Assembly: GCF_039555335.1 (NCBI RefSeq)
Contig: NC_092636.1
Coordinates: 53,313,706-53,377,705 of the forward strand
Length of the DNA stretch: 64,000 nt
Reading direction: 5' to 3'
From: Amphiura filiformis
Lineage: Eukaryota; Echinodermata; Ophiuroidea; Amphilepidida; Amphiuridae
Positions 27,038 through 56,501 of this stretch are shown here, one piece after another. How positions within the stretch are numbered: the stretch's first letter is position 1; every line of letters starts with the position of its first letter. The notes beneath the pieces were generated by a model. The model had not been told where the DNA came from and made no database searches. It saw only the letters and a program-made list of their open reading frames with translations. A program made the translations under genes and the position numbers.

Positions 27038-28075
27038 GGTCATTCAAGCTGCTATCATCAGTAGATAGCAATGTAAATATGTCATTCAGGCTGCTATCAT
27101 CGGTAGATAGCAATAATAATATATCATTCAGGCTGCTATCATCAGTAGATAGTAATGTTAATTTGTCATTCAGGCTGCTATCATCAGTAGATAGCAATGT
27201 AAGTATGTCATTCAGACTGCTATCATCAGTAGATAGCAAATAAGTACTAGTATGTCATGCAGGCTGCTATCATCAGTAGATAGCAAATACGTATGTCATT
27301 CAGGCTGCTATCATCAGTAGATAGGAATGTAAGTATGTCATTCAGACTGCTATCATCAGTAGATAGCAAATAAGTATGTCATTCAGGCTGCTATCATCAG
27401 TAGATAGCAAATACGTATGTCATTCAGTCTAATATCATCAGTAGATAGCAAATAAGTATGTCATTCAGGCGGCTATTGTCAGTAGATAGCAATGTAAGTA
27501 TGTAATTCAGGCGAATATCATCAGTAGATAGTAATGTTAATTTGTCATTCAGGCTGCTATCATCAGTAGATAGCAATGTAAGTATGTCATTCAGGCTGCT
27601 ATCACCAGTAGATAGTAATGTAAATATGTCATTCAGACTGCTATCGTCAGTAGATAGCAATGTAAGTATGTCATTCAGGCTGCTATCATCAGTAGATAGC
27701 AATGTAAATATGTCATTCAAGCTGCTATCATCAGTAGATAGCAATGTAAGTATGTAATTCAGGCCAATATCATCAGTAGATAGCAATGTAAATATGTCAT
27801 TCAAGCTGCTATCATCAGTAGATAGCAATGTAAATATGTCATTCAGACTGCTATCGTTAGTAGATAGCAATATAAGTATGTCATTCAGGCTGCTATCATC
27901 AGTAGATAGCAATATGTCATTAAGACTGCTATCATCAGTAGATAGCAATGTAAGTATGTCATTCAGACTGCTATCGTCAGTAGATAGCAATGTAATTATG
28001 TCATTCAGGCTGCTAGCATCAGTAGATATCAATGTAAATATGTCATTCAGGCTGCTATCATCAGTAGATAGCAAT
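27038..28075. repeat. ~42-bp minisatellite with a hairpin in each unit (block 1)
   Basis: Units read GTCATTCAGGCTGCTATC followed by ATCAGTAGATAGCAATGTAA and a short variable tail. Period is about 42 bases, sometimes shorter by 3-9. Each unit contains GCTATC-ATCAGTA-GATAGC, a 6-bp stem. Because 42 is a multiple of three, long frames stay open on both strands (14-residue repeats such as MSFRLLSSVDSNVS), but these are by-products of the period and not genes. Confidence 0.92.
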
Positions 28076-28387
28076 GTTTACTTTTGTATATATAAGTTTG
28101 CTTTTGATTCGGATTTGTGCAATATATTTACTTATAATTTGGTGCCGTGTAGAGTTACCAATATTAGTAGTACTTTATAATGATTTGTTCTTAACATTGT
28201 ATTAGTTTAAGTACTTGTAAATTGGTATACTCTATTTAAATTGTGATTTATATGTTTATGCTTTATTATAATACTCATGCATCTGTATGTTTTTTAATGT
28301 TATGCAGGGCCCCGTGTAAGAACAGCATTTTAGCTGATCGGGCCACCCTGGGTAAATATGATGCAATAAATAATAAATAAATAAATG

Positions 28388-28899
28388 TAAATATGTCATT
28401 AAGACTGCTATCGTCAGTAGATAGCAATGTAAATATGTCATTCAGGCTGCTATCATCAGTAGATAGCAATATAAATATGTCATTCAGACTGCTATCGTCA
28501 GTAGATAGCAATGTAAGTATGTCATTCAGGCTAATATCATCAGTAGATAGCAATGTAAGTATGTCATTCAGGCTGCTATCATCAGTAGATAGCAATGTAA
28601 TATGTCATTCAGACTGCTATCGTCAGTAGATAGCAATGTAAGTATGTCATTCAGGCTAATATCATCAGTAGATAGCAATGTAAGTATATGTCATTCAGGC
28701 TGCTAGCATCCGTATATAGATATCAATGTAATAATGTCATTCAGGCTGCTTTCACCAGTAGATAGCAATGTAAATATGTCATTCAGGCTGCTATCGTCAG
28801 TAGATAGCAATGTAAGTATGTCATTGAGGCTGCTGTCATCAGTAGATAGCAATCTAAATTATGTCATTCAGGCTGCTATCATTAGTACATAGCAATGTA
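28388..28899. repeat. Same ~42-bp minisatellite (block 2)
   Basis: The array of block 1 resumes after about 310 bases of unrelated AT-rich sequence (28076-28387). That insert ends in an (AAAT)n run. Units here include more diverged ones with GCTAGC or GCTTTC in place of GCTATC. The insert carries CAGGGCCCCGTGTAAG and GGGCCACCCTGG words and may be a LINE 3' tail, as its end looks like a simple-repeat tail. Confidence 0.88.
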
Positions 28900-29343
28900 T
28901 TTTTATTAATTTTTATTTTCATATTGAAATTGTTACCCATTTTATGTGACCTTGGAGCTATATCGCTCGATCGCTTTTGGGGTCAGGTAGGAATTTGTTT
29001 TCTCATTGAATTGATCTGTTTTTTCGCCAATCTCAAGGTCAATCCATTATCATAGTTGTATGAACATTACATGAAAATTACTTGCTTTTTGTTAAATTCA
29101 TTTGCAATAAAATAAAATAATTAAGTTTAAATTGTGTGTGTGTGTTTGCTTTCCTTTGTTTTGAAAGCTTAACAAGTTTTTAAATTAGAAACTGAAATGA
29201 AACCGTTATTTAAGCCATATTGTAACACTTTTAGTGCTGAGGACGCCCTCGGTGTTTTTCAAAAAATATTTTTTACACAATTGTAATATACTTGAATAAA
29301 CTAATGCTATAAAAGATTTACAAGATTTTGGTTATTTTTCTAG

Positions 29344-29735
29344 TGGCGTAGCTAGGGGAGAGCAAGGGAGGGAACGTGGTGGGCAGTGGCGTAACTCCTA
29401 TGTGCTCTGGGGGCCGCGCCTAAGGGGGCACCTAGGCCTGGATATCCTTTCGACATGATAATAGGCCTACTTTGTTATAGGAAGTGGAAACCTTTACTCA
29501 CCATGCATAGAATTACTCTTCATTTGGGTGCCCCCTTCAGCACAAAATCTTTCGCGCGCTTCGCACGAATAGCAACATAAATTGTCATTTGAGACTGAAA
29601 TTCAACTTGGTTATACCAAATTAGTAGTATTCGTGCACATTTTCTCGCAACCGCGCGCAATTGTTTTAGGAAGAGGGGGTATTTTGTATTCTTGCCCCCT
29701 GGCGCCACAACCAATAGCTACGTCACTGCAGCTAG
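29344..29735. mobile_element. Cluster of hAT-type ends (CAGTGGCGTAAC family)
   Basis: TAGTGGCGTAGCTAGGGG at 29343 and CAGTGGCGTAAC at 29391 face AGCTACGTCACTG at ~29715, consistent with one hAT-type element inside another. Another end-like GTTACGTCACTG lies at ~29932. No exact 8-bp duplication is visible, so borders are tentative. No transposase frame is present. Confidence 0.5.
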
Positions 29736-30084
29736 TGACGAATCTTCAAATGTAAAGACGTTGGAGTAGATGTTTTTTTTTAATTTGAAGTTCATTGAAA
29801 CATGAAATAAATTTGATCTGAAACACTATTTGTAAGTTATTCGGTACGTCTATGGCTAAATTTGTTCTGCACCATGCACACCCTTGGTCAGGGGCACCCG
29901 ATCTACTTTCGCCCCAGGCACCCTGACCCAAAGTTACGTCACTGGGGGATTGGTGCTGAATTGATCAATTCAGCATTGATTCTGCACCACCTCCAAGCGG
30001 TGAAAAGGTTTAGTGCACATTTCAGCACAAATAGTGATATGAAACATCAAAGCTCAAGTTGATTATAACCTTTGATTATATCTA

Positions 30085-30790
30085 CTGAAGATGGCATCGC
30101 TTCATTAGAGGGCAATATGATAGTAAAATGCTATCTACTGAATATAGCATACTGCCTTCCAATGAAACTGCTGAATATAGCATATTGCCCTCTAATTAAA
30201 TAATGCTATGTACTGGAAATGGCATATAATTTGCCCTCACATGAAACAATACTATCCACTGAAGATAGCATAATTTCCCTCCAATAATAAATGCTATCTA
30301 CTGAAAATAGTAATTTACTCTCACGAAATAATGGTATCTACTGAAGAAAGTATGTTGCCCTCTAACTAAATAATACTATCTACTGATAAAATGTTATCTA
30401 CTGCATATAGCAATCTACTGCATATAGCATTATTACCTCCTAATGAAACAATGCTATCTACTGAAGATAGCATATTACAAATACTATCTACTGAAAATAG
30501 CAATTTACTCATGAAATAATGGTATCTACTGTATACTGAAGAGAGTATATTGCCCTCTAACTAAATAATGCTATCTACTGAAGATAGCATTTTATTCTCA
30601 TATTGCCCTCTAATGAAACAATGCTATCTACTGAATATAGCAATTTACTCGCATGAAACAATGCCATCTGCTGAAGATAACACATTTCCCTCTAATTACA
30701 AATGCTATCTACTGAAAATAGTAATTTACTCTCATTAAATAATTGAGAATAAGTGAGTATATTGCCCTCTAACTAAATAATGCTATCTTA
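30085..30790. repeat. Tandem hairpin array GCTATCTACTGAAGATAGC
   Basis: Roughly twenty units of the form GCTATCTACTGAAGATAGC plus a spacer such as ATATTGCCCTCTAATGAAAC repeat with a period of 45-60 bases. The core is the reverse complement of the hairpin core in the array at 27038-28899, differing at one base (GAAG for GATG). So the two arrays are related and lie in opposite orientation. Confidence 0.85.
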
Positions 30791-31091
30791 GTACATGCAG
30801 GACGCTATGGGGGTTGGGATTTTATTTTCCGAAATTAGGATAGAGAAGGGAAGGGGAGAGGGAGTGATATTTTTAGCAATGAATGATAAATAAATGTAGG
30901 CCTAATAATAATTATTATAGAAACTAAACACGGCCCCCACATAGGTCTAACACTAACAGCACTATAGGCAGCCATTCGATGATGTCAATACCAAGCACAA
31001 GTCACCCAATTTCGAAAATTGGACGTCGAATGTATACTCTCATGAATATTGATTGGCAACATTTTCCAAGATGTCAGTGCTCAAATCGCAC

Positions 31092-31652
31092 CAGTGGCGT
31101 AGCGGGGGCCAGGGGGGCCCGCTCGTCATGGCCGTCGGTTTATGTAAGGCCGTCGCGACGGTAGACGCACTGCAAAAACAAGTGTGTATATTTAAATACC
31201 ATATTGTGTTTATCAGAGCAACACTTAATAAACACATAATTCATGTTAATGGTCTAACACTAATGTTAATGGTTCTAACACTAATGTTCATAAATTAACA
31301 CTTGGTGTTATATTACAAACATTAAGTGTTGCTCTGATAAACACAATATGGTGTTTAAATATAAACACTTGTTTTTGCAGTGCGGAAGGTGTTGGTGAAA
31401 AAAAATTGGGTTAACAATATACTATTTTTCACCCAGGGTGACCGAAAAAAGGGGACAATTATAGTTATGTGTTTTTATGTTGGTATATCGCCTATAATCC
31501 TTTTTTTTTTTTTTTTTGTTGCTCTTCACTTTTTCAAACCAAAAAAAAAAAATTTGGGTCAACAAATCACAACTTCCGTCGGCAAAAAATATTTCCGTCG
31601 GTACATTTACAAGTTGTGCCCCATCGGTTCAAAAATCCTGGCTGCGCCACTG
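31092..31652. mobile_element. hAT element carrying a nested element
   Basis: The ends are CAGTGGCGTAGCGGGGG and CCTGGCTGCGCCACTG. The flanks AATCGCAC (31084-31091) and AATCGGAC (31653-31660) are an 8-bp target duplication with one mismatch. A second inverted-repeat element (31167-31383) sits inside it, so this one inserted first. No transposase remains. Confidence 0.85.
31167..31383. mobile_element. Nested MITE with ~60-bp inverted ends
   Basis: The ends GCACTGCAAAAACAAGTGT and their inverse continue inward as an imperfect pair to ATCAGAGCAACACTTAA, so two ~60-base arms surround a ~90-base core rich in AACACTAATGTTAATG. It is non-coding and lies inside the hAT element 31092-31652. I could not settle its target duplication. 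Confidence 0.8.
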
Positions 31653-31977
31653 AATCGGACACAACAATAGACAATGCAGTGCGTTGTTTTATTCAATCTA
31701 TGATTGCATACATACACGGAACAACCTGCTTGTAGTACAGGACTATGTATTTAAAAATTGTTTAAATGGTAGTTAATTATGTTACATCAACACTTCTACG
31801 GCGAATACTACCACGATGAGGATGACCTCATTATTGTTTAGACAGAAAAATTAAGAAATGTTGCATTTACTTTTAAAATCTGCTTGTAATTATTTACAAT
31901 ATTCTCCATCAGCTGCGTTGTAAATATAGAAAATTGTAAACTTCTTGGGGACAAAATTGCCATATAAGAGAGTGACT

Positions 31978-32056
31978 TTGACCGTATTTGCCGGAAGCCC
32001 TAACCCAAACCCTAACCCTAAACCCTTACCCAAACCCGCTCCGGCAAATACGCTCA
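31978..32056. repeat. Inverted repeat enclosing telomere-like CCCTAA units
   Basis: CGTATTTGCCGGA on the left and TCCGGCAAATACG on the right form a perfect 13-bp inverted repeat, extended by AGAGAG-like flanks. The loop is CCCTAACCCAAACCCTAACC and related units, that is, degenerate TTAGGG on the other strand. It could be a MITE that captured telomeric sequence or a repaired break. Confidence 0.75.
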
Positions 32057-32227
32057 CCTCTCTACTGATAACGGTGTCGAAGAAAGATCGAACACAAATC
32101 TACAGTGTGAACAACAAAACCTGTAAAAATTAATCAGGTAAGTAGTCTAAAACGACATGAGTGTAGTGTCGAGTAAAAAGGTAAGCAATTTTCATTTCAG
32201 TTCACGAATAGATTTAATAATGCTGTC

Positions 32228-49340
<17,113 letters not shown>

Positions 49341-50432
49341 TACAACTTGTAACTATTCAAATATAAAGTTATAATAATGTCATCATACGTATGAAATACT
49401 ATATTCCATTTATACCGGTAACATATTTATAGCCATAGGCATGTGATGGTATGGTATAATAGAACTTTGACTTTCTTATCATAGTGATGATCTTATTGAA
49501 CAACACTGCAAAAGTCAAAGTTCAATTTAAAGATATTATACCGATTAGCACGATCCACAATGATGATTAAAAGTCCTACAGCTATTATGTATAGCCCATA
49601 TAGTTTAGGCCTAAATTTTACATAACATAACGCCATAGGCAATTCAATGTTTTTTTAAAGGTGTTTTTCTATGACATAGGCTTATCTAGGCATTATGATG
49701 AAACTATATTTTGTAGAGACTGACACATATAGATCTGTACTTTTTAGCCAGCTTTCAACTGTACAAGATCGACATAGTAGTGAAAATAGCGGTAGTACCA
49801 ATGCATTTTAAAAAGTCTAGTCTAGAGGCAGAAGCGTCGCCCCTTTGCAAATTCGTTTTACGACAGATTGCCCGTGAGTCTACATTGGTCTAGGGTCGTC
49901 CGCATCAGCTGACTTTCTGTTTAAAAGCATATTACTATCGACAGTGCGCTATACTTATATCTCGACGGTCTTAAAAATGAAGAAGAAGACCTAAAGCAAT
50001 TTTAAGGCAGCTGTGTAGGCCTACTCTCATATACGCATGTAGTAAAAGTGCCATAACTTTGTAATTATTCACGCAAGACATGTAAAAGTATACATTTTTA
50101 TAAAGGCAAGACATCAATGAATCTCAATATAAGTACAGTTTTGGTGTAAAAACAACAATTATGAAAATCACAAAAAAAATGTTGGCAATTTTTGTTCGGT
50201 ACATCATAACAAAAAAACACTCTTTCCAAAATTTTTGTTTTGCTTTTTTCTTAATCTTGAGGCACCATTCCAAAAACGGTTTTTTAGTTTTTGATATTGG
50301 CCTTATTTTTGGAGATATTGACCATATAAGGCATCAAAATGAACTTTTTAAAATTCACAACCGCCTATTTGCACAAAATGATGCCTAAAATTGGAAATAG
50401 ACCAAAATATAAAAAAATGAGAAAACCGTTTC
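49341..50432. other. 5' flank of TMEM144
   Basis: Between the TMEM144 start and the next MITE. No exon visible. The promoter must be here or further up, but I could not identify core elements. Confidence 0.45.
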
Positions 50433-51095
50433 TTAAGGGCTGGGGTATGAACGTTTGGACAGTATTTATTTTGGGACATTAGAGCACATCAGACATATCG
50501 AATTGCATTCTGAATACGAAGAATGTCATTCTGATATCAAATAATTTTGATTTTTTGAAATTCGCAATTTAATACACATTTTATGGCAAATCATTAAAAT
50601 TGATATTTTTGATATTTAACAGTACTTGAAGTAAACTTTATAAATCTGATGATTTATACTTAAAGTGTATGTAGGTGGGATGAAAAGCCGACGATCAATT
50701 GAAAATTTTGACCTTTCGTATATGGATTTTTTTTTTTTTTATACCAAAAAAAAAATAAGGTCTTTTGGGAAAAAATCCATATCTTCAATATGAAAGGTCA
50801 AAATTTTCAATTGACCGTCGGCTTTTCCTCCCTGCTACATACACTTTTAAGAATATATCATTAGATTTATATAATTTACTTCGAGGACTGTTATATATCA
50901 AAATTTGAAAAATATCAAATTTTTATAATTTGTCATAAAATTTGTATTATATTGTGATTTAAAAAGAAAGAAAATTATTTGATATCAGAAAGACATGCTT
51001 CGTATTCAGAATGCAATTCGATAGGTCTGAGGTGCTCTCATGTCCCACAAAAAATACTGTCGAAACGCAATAAACGCTCATTTTGGATCCCTTAA
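50433..51095. mobile_element. TTAA-flanked palindromic MITE, ~660 bp
   Basis: TTAA at 50433-50436 and 51092-51095. Nearly the whole element is one imperfect hairpin: ATCGAATTGCATTCTGAATA and its inverse, CTGATATCAAATAATTTT and its inverse, GGTCAAAATTTTCAATTGAC and its inverse, with a T-run/A-run centre at ~50727-50757. It sits between the divergent TMEM144 and JIP genes. Confidence 0.88.
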
Positions 51096-52564
51096 GTCAA
51101 TCATGCTTTTTATGATGAGCATAATTGCTTACCTATAGATGCTGTATTGAGTTATCGTGTACCTAAATCGTCATTTTACCGAGAAAATGAACATTGAAAT
51201 GAAGGCCGTTGAAGTTTAAAGTGGTCACATTTTGCATTTTAATCGAAGCTTACAGGAGAATGCGACAGTTCTCGTTTTTCTACCTTACATTACGTGAACA
51301 TCGGGTAAATCCACAGCCCCTTGAGAAGTTTGAGCGAAATCTATTCATATCTTGATGTTTAAATCGGGGGAAAGAACTTGAAAAAAAATCACATTTTATC
51401 AGCTAAAACGGAGCCATTTGACCGCTAGGTTTTTGTGAAATCAGTGCTTCCGCGGTGTTTCCATAAGATGCGCCACGCATGCAGTTAAGCGTCGCGTATG
51501 CGTAGCGTATCTGTGCGTTACCAAATTGCGCGATACGCAACGCGATGTGTTGTTGCGCGCGTGTACCCTGCTGGTACAACAAAGATTTTCTTTCCTTTTA
51601 AATTTCAAACACGAGTGGAATAGTGAAATAAAATCCTTAAAATATTGCAGTTGGAGTTTATAAATCTGGATTTTCATTCCTTGTATTTATAAAAAACATA
51701 ACAAAGTACAAACATATAAAAAAACTCAATTTCGCGAAAGAAACAATGTCTAGAGTACACAGCCGTATCGATTTGTCTTTATTCTGTATTTTTATGTCCC
51801 GGTCGGTCATGATCGTGTCTTGTCTGATTTGGGTTTCCGTAGGAAAAGTGACGTTCACTATATCACATGACCACAGATTGTTAAATGTGGAAAATTGATT
51901 TTGAAAAAAACAACTTACTAGTATGAGAAATCCTGAAAATTTAGAACACAATTGCGTATCAAGATGTAAATTCAGTATAATTAAAGTATTTTTGGTGGTT
52001 AATCAGCCTTTTCTTGTAAAGCAATATATTTATTTTGTAATTTAGGTAATTTTGAGCAAAACAACATAGAAACAAAAGTGACTAATTGATTGATGTATTT
52101 GTAACGAAGTGTTGAAGTATCGACAATTATACATAACTGACTAAAGAATAATTATTTGCACACTAATTAGAGCACAAACAATCATTCATGTAATCATATT
52201 TGATATTATAAAATATGCAATTATAATTTTCTTATTTTGGTTTGTTTTAATACCTTAAATGTCAATAAAACGGACGAAGTAAATTATAAACAATAATGAC
52301 ACATACGCCAACAGGAAGTTATAATTGTCTGTAAGCCGCATATTCTTTTCTACAGTAACTTTTCACCGTATTGGAAAGTAGGCGTAGACGTAAATAAACG
52401 ATTTATCAACCAGATTTTAGCCTTTGTCAATTAATATTGTAGCATTATTTTGTAAAATTTAAAACCTCTCGGATTTCCCATTTGTTTATGAACGTAAGTT
52501 TTTACGATCGACTGTTTTAAGGTACTTCACAGAGGAGCCAGACCGTCGCTAGATCGCTAGCACG
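51096..52564. other. Upstream region of the JIP3/4 gene
   Basis: Contains the 5' UTR and presumably the promoter of the gene starting at 52565. A CpG-bearing patch (GCGTCGCGTATGCGTAGCG) lies near 51488-51510. No coding exon found. Confidence 0.45.
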
Positions 52565-52865
52565 ATGGACGACGGGTTAGAAACTGTGTATGGCACTGCT
52601 GATGATGGAGCTGTCAATGTTATGTCTGAAAGGGTCAGTGGTCTGGCTGCTAGTATTTACAGAGAATTTGAAAGGTTAATCCAGACATATGACGAAGATG
52701 TGGTGAAAGAGCTTATGCCACTAGTGGTCAATGTGTTGGAAAATCTAGATGGTACTGTTACTGAAAATCAAGAACATGAAGTGGAATTGGAGCTTTTGAA
52801 GGATGATAATGAACAGCTAATAACTCAGTATGAAAGGGAAAAGCAGCCGCAAACAAGCAGAACAG
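52565..52865 (+). CDS. MAPK8IP3/SPAG9: JIP3/JIP4 scaffold, coding exon 1
   Basis: This encodes the N terminus of the JNK-interacting scaffold JIP3/JIP4 (Sunday driver), a cytosolic adaptor that links vesicles to kinesin-1 and dynein and binds JNK-pathway kinases and small GTPases. [20 protein letters not shown] and [17 protein letters not shown] are the RH1 domain; the following [20 protein letters not shown] starts the coiled coil. The exon ends AACAG|GTAAAT. The last 10 codons are out of frame: A4 at 52839-52842 and C2 at 52847-52848 each appear one base short of the family sequence, and adding both gives KAARKQAEQ and the phase-0 end that exon 2 needs. The window holds only about 165 of the more than 1,300 residues usual for the family. 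Confidence 0.93.
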
Positions 52866-54642
52866 GTAAATTATTTATCTTTGACTTTGTTACACTTATG
52901 TAGATTGATTGATTGATCGAAAGAATAAAGTATACAGTATTTTTTAATGCTTCGTTTACCACCTGCAGCTGCAGTCAAAACGGTAAACGTCATAGCACTC
53001 ATTAGGTAACCTAGGCAAACCTTAGTTAACACATTTACTAGTCAGCGAATTCGCCGAGACCGGGGCCCCAACACAATGCATATTTACATAGAAATTTGAA
53101 CTTTTTTCGAGAATAGGTGGGTGAAGGAAACCTACATAAATATGTTTTCTATACTTCACTTGACCCAAATATATGATTTTTTATGGTGATAGTCAAGTCG
53201 CACATGGAATTTTAGAGGATTTTGATAGCAGTTCCATTAAAAAAGCTGCTATCGCCATGAGACTAAGATCTAGAAACACCCCGAAATGCCGTTTTGGGGA
53301 ATTTTGCTAGCTGAATCTTTTTGATGAAAGTCAATCTTTGACAAGATGTAACTTTGCTACGGAAAGTGCTATGAAAAAAAAGGTTTTCAGTTTTGGCTTA
53401 GTTTACTCAAGGGCTTTAATTTGATATATAAAATGATGCAATTTGATGGCAAATTTGAATTCACCTAGTATACCTACACTCATCCTCTTCTGCACCTTGG
53501 TGCTTGGTTTCACTTCCACACCAGTTCTGTATGGTGCGACCATTTTAATCGCATTTGCGACTAGATTTTTTCTGATGCGACTAAAACTTTAATCCCTGGT
53601 GCCAATGTCGACCAACTGTTGAAGCTTTTAATTGTCATCAAATAGGTTACTCGAGAACTCTAGCTTCGAATTTGCACATTATAGTTACGCATTCTATGCT
53701 AGAGTACTTTGCTATGGTTTTTCAGTCGGACAGTGGTGCAATTCTTTGCACCGGAGGCGGAGGTTATTTATTCTGTTAATGTTGAAATTTGGATGAAAGT
53801 TATTTCGATGAGTCAATCTTTTGAGCAAGATTGACCAAATCTGGACAGTCTAAAATTTTGCTGAAGTGTAATTTTAGCAACATTTTTGATGCAATCGCCT
53901 ATTGTGATTGGCTGTGTTTACTTCTGAACTTCCATTGCTTTACACGGTGTCATGCTTCAGCGAATCCGACTAGATTTTGAATGCAATGGTCTATAGCCTA
54001 GAATGTGAAGCTATCAGTGAGTATGTCAAAGTTGTTATTGTTTTTTTTTAAGTGCACTCAAGATGGCATCAAAGTCAAAAAGAACTTAAAATTGAACATA
54101 GTTTTAAACCACTGTGGCAGAATGACTTCGAGCAGTTGGAATACAATAAGTTGGTGCCTCAGGTTTTTACTTGGGAGCAAAATTTGGGCGGCTAAATTTA
54201 TAGTTATAATTTATAATTAAGTTCGGGGCCATTGGCTCCTCAATCAGTTTTTGCACCGTACAGCACTGTTCCACACAGCCAAAAGAGTACCGGTAACAGC
54301 CCTTATTTAACAAGTATTTTACACACTTTTATAATTAATCTTTATCATGATTTTTTATTAATTTTAAGATTTTTAGGCATTTATTCATAAATTTTATTCT
54401 ATTATTTGGTTCTATTTCTTACACAATATTTGCATCACTTTATTTTTATTTATTTATTTTATTTCATTATTTATTTTTCTTTTATTAGCGGGTACACATT
54501 CTTATTTTGAGAAGTTTTTAATTTCTTAACCTTTTTTAATGTTTTTTAGATATTTTGTTTAGTTTTTACCTATTTCATTATTTATTTAGAGTGTTATCTT
54601 CCCCTCTTCCTTCATTCCTTTCTAATTTGTTTATTTGCTTAT
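52866..54642. other. JIP intron 1, first part
   Basis: No exon. Nothing recognisable except a T-rich low-complexity stretch at 54340-54620. Confidence 0.55.
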
Positions 54643-56497
54643 GGTCATTTTCACGGTAAAGGGTGTAACTTTTGATTTTTTGGGTCAAAATTTCAAACCA
54701 CTTAAATATGTTTCTGTTTACTGAAATCATGCATAGAAGCAACTTAAATTCCAGTAAAATAATGTTTCAAGGCTTAAACCTTTTGATTTCTAATAAAAAA
54801 TTGACATTTCCATAACATTTTGGTTAAAATCTAAGAAAAATGTATTTTACATAACCTCAGAAAATTATGACATGAAAGCTGGAATACATGTGAAATCCCA
54901 TTCCAAAGTAAGTCAACAGATATAAGTTAAATTTTATACCATGTTTTGCTATGTTTGTAATTGCAGTTTTGAAAATTTTTAACATCAAGTGTCATTTACA
55001 ATGGAAATTTCCAAACCTTAAACATTATATTATATTAATTGGGTTCCTAAAATAATTTGAATGTCTAACTTCATGTACAAATACTACTTGATGAAAGGAA
55101 CCTCCCAGCCAAGTTTTACAGAAATTGGACTTATTTTCTAGAATTGGCAATTCAAGCGATCTGTGTTTCGGAGGCTTCAGTTAACAACACAGGTGATCAT
55201 AAAAGTAAAATATTTGGCTAACCACTACAAGTTGACATAAAAAAATAGGTAAAAAATATCACAATTACCAATTTTCATGCTTTGCTTAGAGTATTGAATT
55301 TCAGTTGTGACAAAAATTAAATTATCACAGCAAGTCATTTTTTTTGTTTCGGAGGCTTCATGTTAACAATTGTTAAACATTGCAGAAGTAGTTTTTTGAA
55401 AACAACAGTGTTGGGATCATCTAAGCTGTTATTTTCTTGTGTATATTGAATCAATGATTCTATGCGGCAGATATTGTAGATTTATCACATGTTAATTTTT
55501 TCACCCATTTGTTAAGTATGGTGTTTTTTGCATGTGAAGCCTCCGAAACAGGCTTTTTGGGATATCAGTATATTTTTCAAACATTAACCATAATGTCAAA
55601 TTTTTTTTTATATTTATGACATTCTGCACATATCAAGTAATAATTACAATGCAGATATCAGTATGAAACACACCAATTTAGATATGCATAGATGATAATT
55701 AATCTTATTGTTGTTTCGGAGGCTTCATTTGTTTCGGAGGCTTCAATTGTTAACGGAAAGTTTGTATTGGGTCCCATTTTCAAACGGTGATATATATCTC
55801 CACGATTTAAAAACATGTGACTTGAGGATCTACTTTGCTACATTTTGATAAATAGATTTGATGAGCTCTTTTATTTATATTTGCACAAGCTTGCTGAACA
55901 GTTTGTTTCGGAGGCTTCAAAAAAGTTAACGGAAAAACGGCTCTTTGAAGTCAAGATTTTATAAAAATTTTAAAAGCTTGCAAATCGACTAATTTTTGTT
56001 ACCCATTTCAAGTTAAGATAACAACTGTTATGAATCAAGAAGAAGTGAAGAAATAACCAAGAATTATGAACCAAAGCTACACCCACAAAGTTTGTTAACA
56101 ATTGTTAACGGAAAATGAAGCCTCGAAGCGACAAATATTGAAGTCCGGTTCTCAAAAATACAGGGCTGTTCACAATTAAATCTAATGTGGCAGTGTTTAC
56201 TGAACATATGACTGTACTTTCAGGATAAGAAAAATTATCCATGAACTAACTGAAGAAAACACAGGGTTTTACAAAAATGTTACTGTTTTTTATAGTTTTT
56301 CAAAATGGCAATATTAAGTACATTTAAGCCTGCTAAAACTGAACGCAGTAACTCCCAAAGCTGATTATGCTACCCAAGGTAGCTGCTAACTAGATGACTT
56401 ATGTGGCCAAAAATCATGGAATTCTGTGGCTTTATTAGAACACTACGGATTAAAATGTTAAAAATCCAAAGTTACACCCTTTACCGTGAAAATGACC
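54643..56497. mobile_element. 1,855-bp DNA element, full length, with GTTTCGGAGGCTTCA repeats
   Basis: Terminal inverted repeats of about 35 bases start GGTCATTTTCACGGTAAAGG and are followed inwards by GTGTAACTTTTGATTTTT. TTAT flanks both ends (54639-54642 and 56498-56501). The word GTTTCGGAGGCTTCA occurs about six times and once inverted, often next to GTTAAC. No transposase frame is present, so another element must mobilise it. A second, very similar copy begins at 62792. Confidence 0.9.
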
Positions 56498-56501
56498 TTA
56501 T

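Noticed and set aside
27424-28180. Long open frames on both strands with 14-residue repeats (LSTDDSSLNDI-, MSFRLLSSVDSN-)
   Set aside because: They come from a 42-bp minisatellite whose period is a multiple of three, so stops are avoided on both strands. No conserved domain, start context or splice support.
27038-28899. CRISPR-like pattern of repeats with a hairpin and short spacers
   Set aside because: The genome is eukaryotic with spliced genes, the spacers are near-identical, and there are no cas genes. It is a minisatellite.
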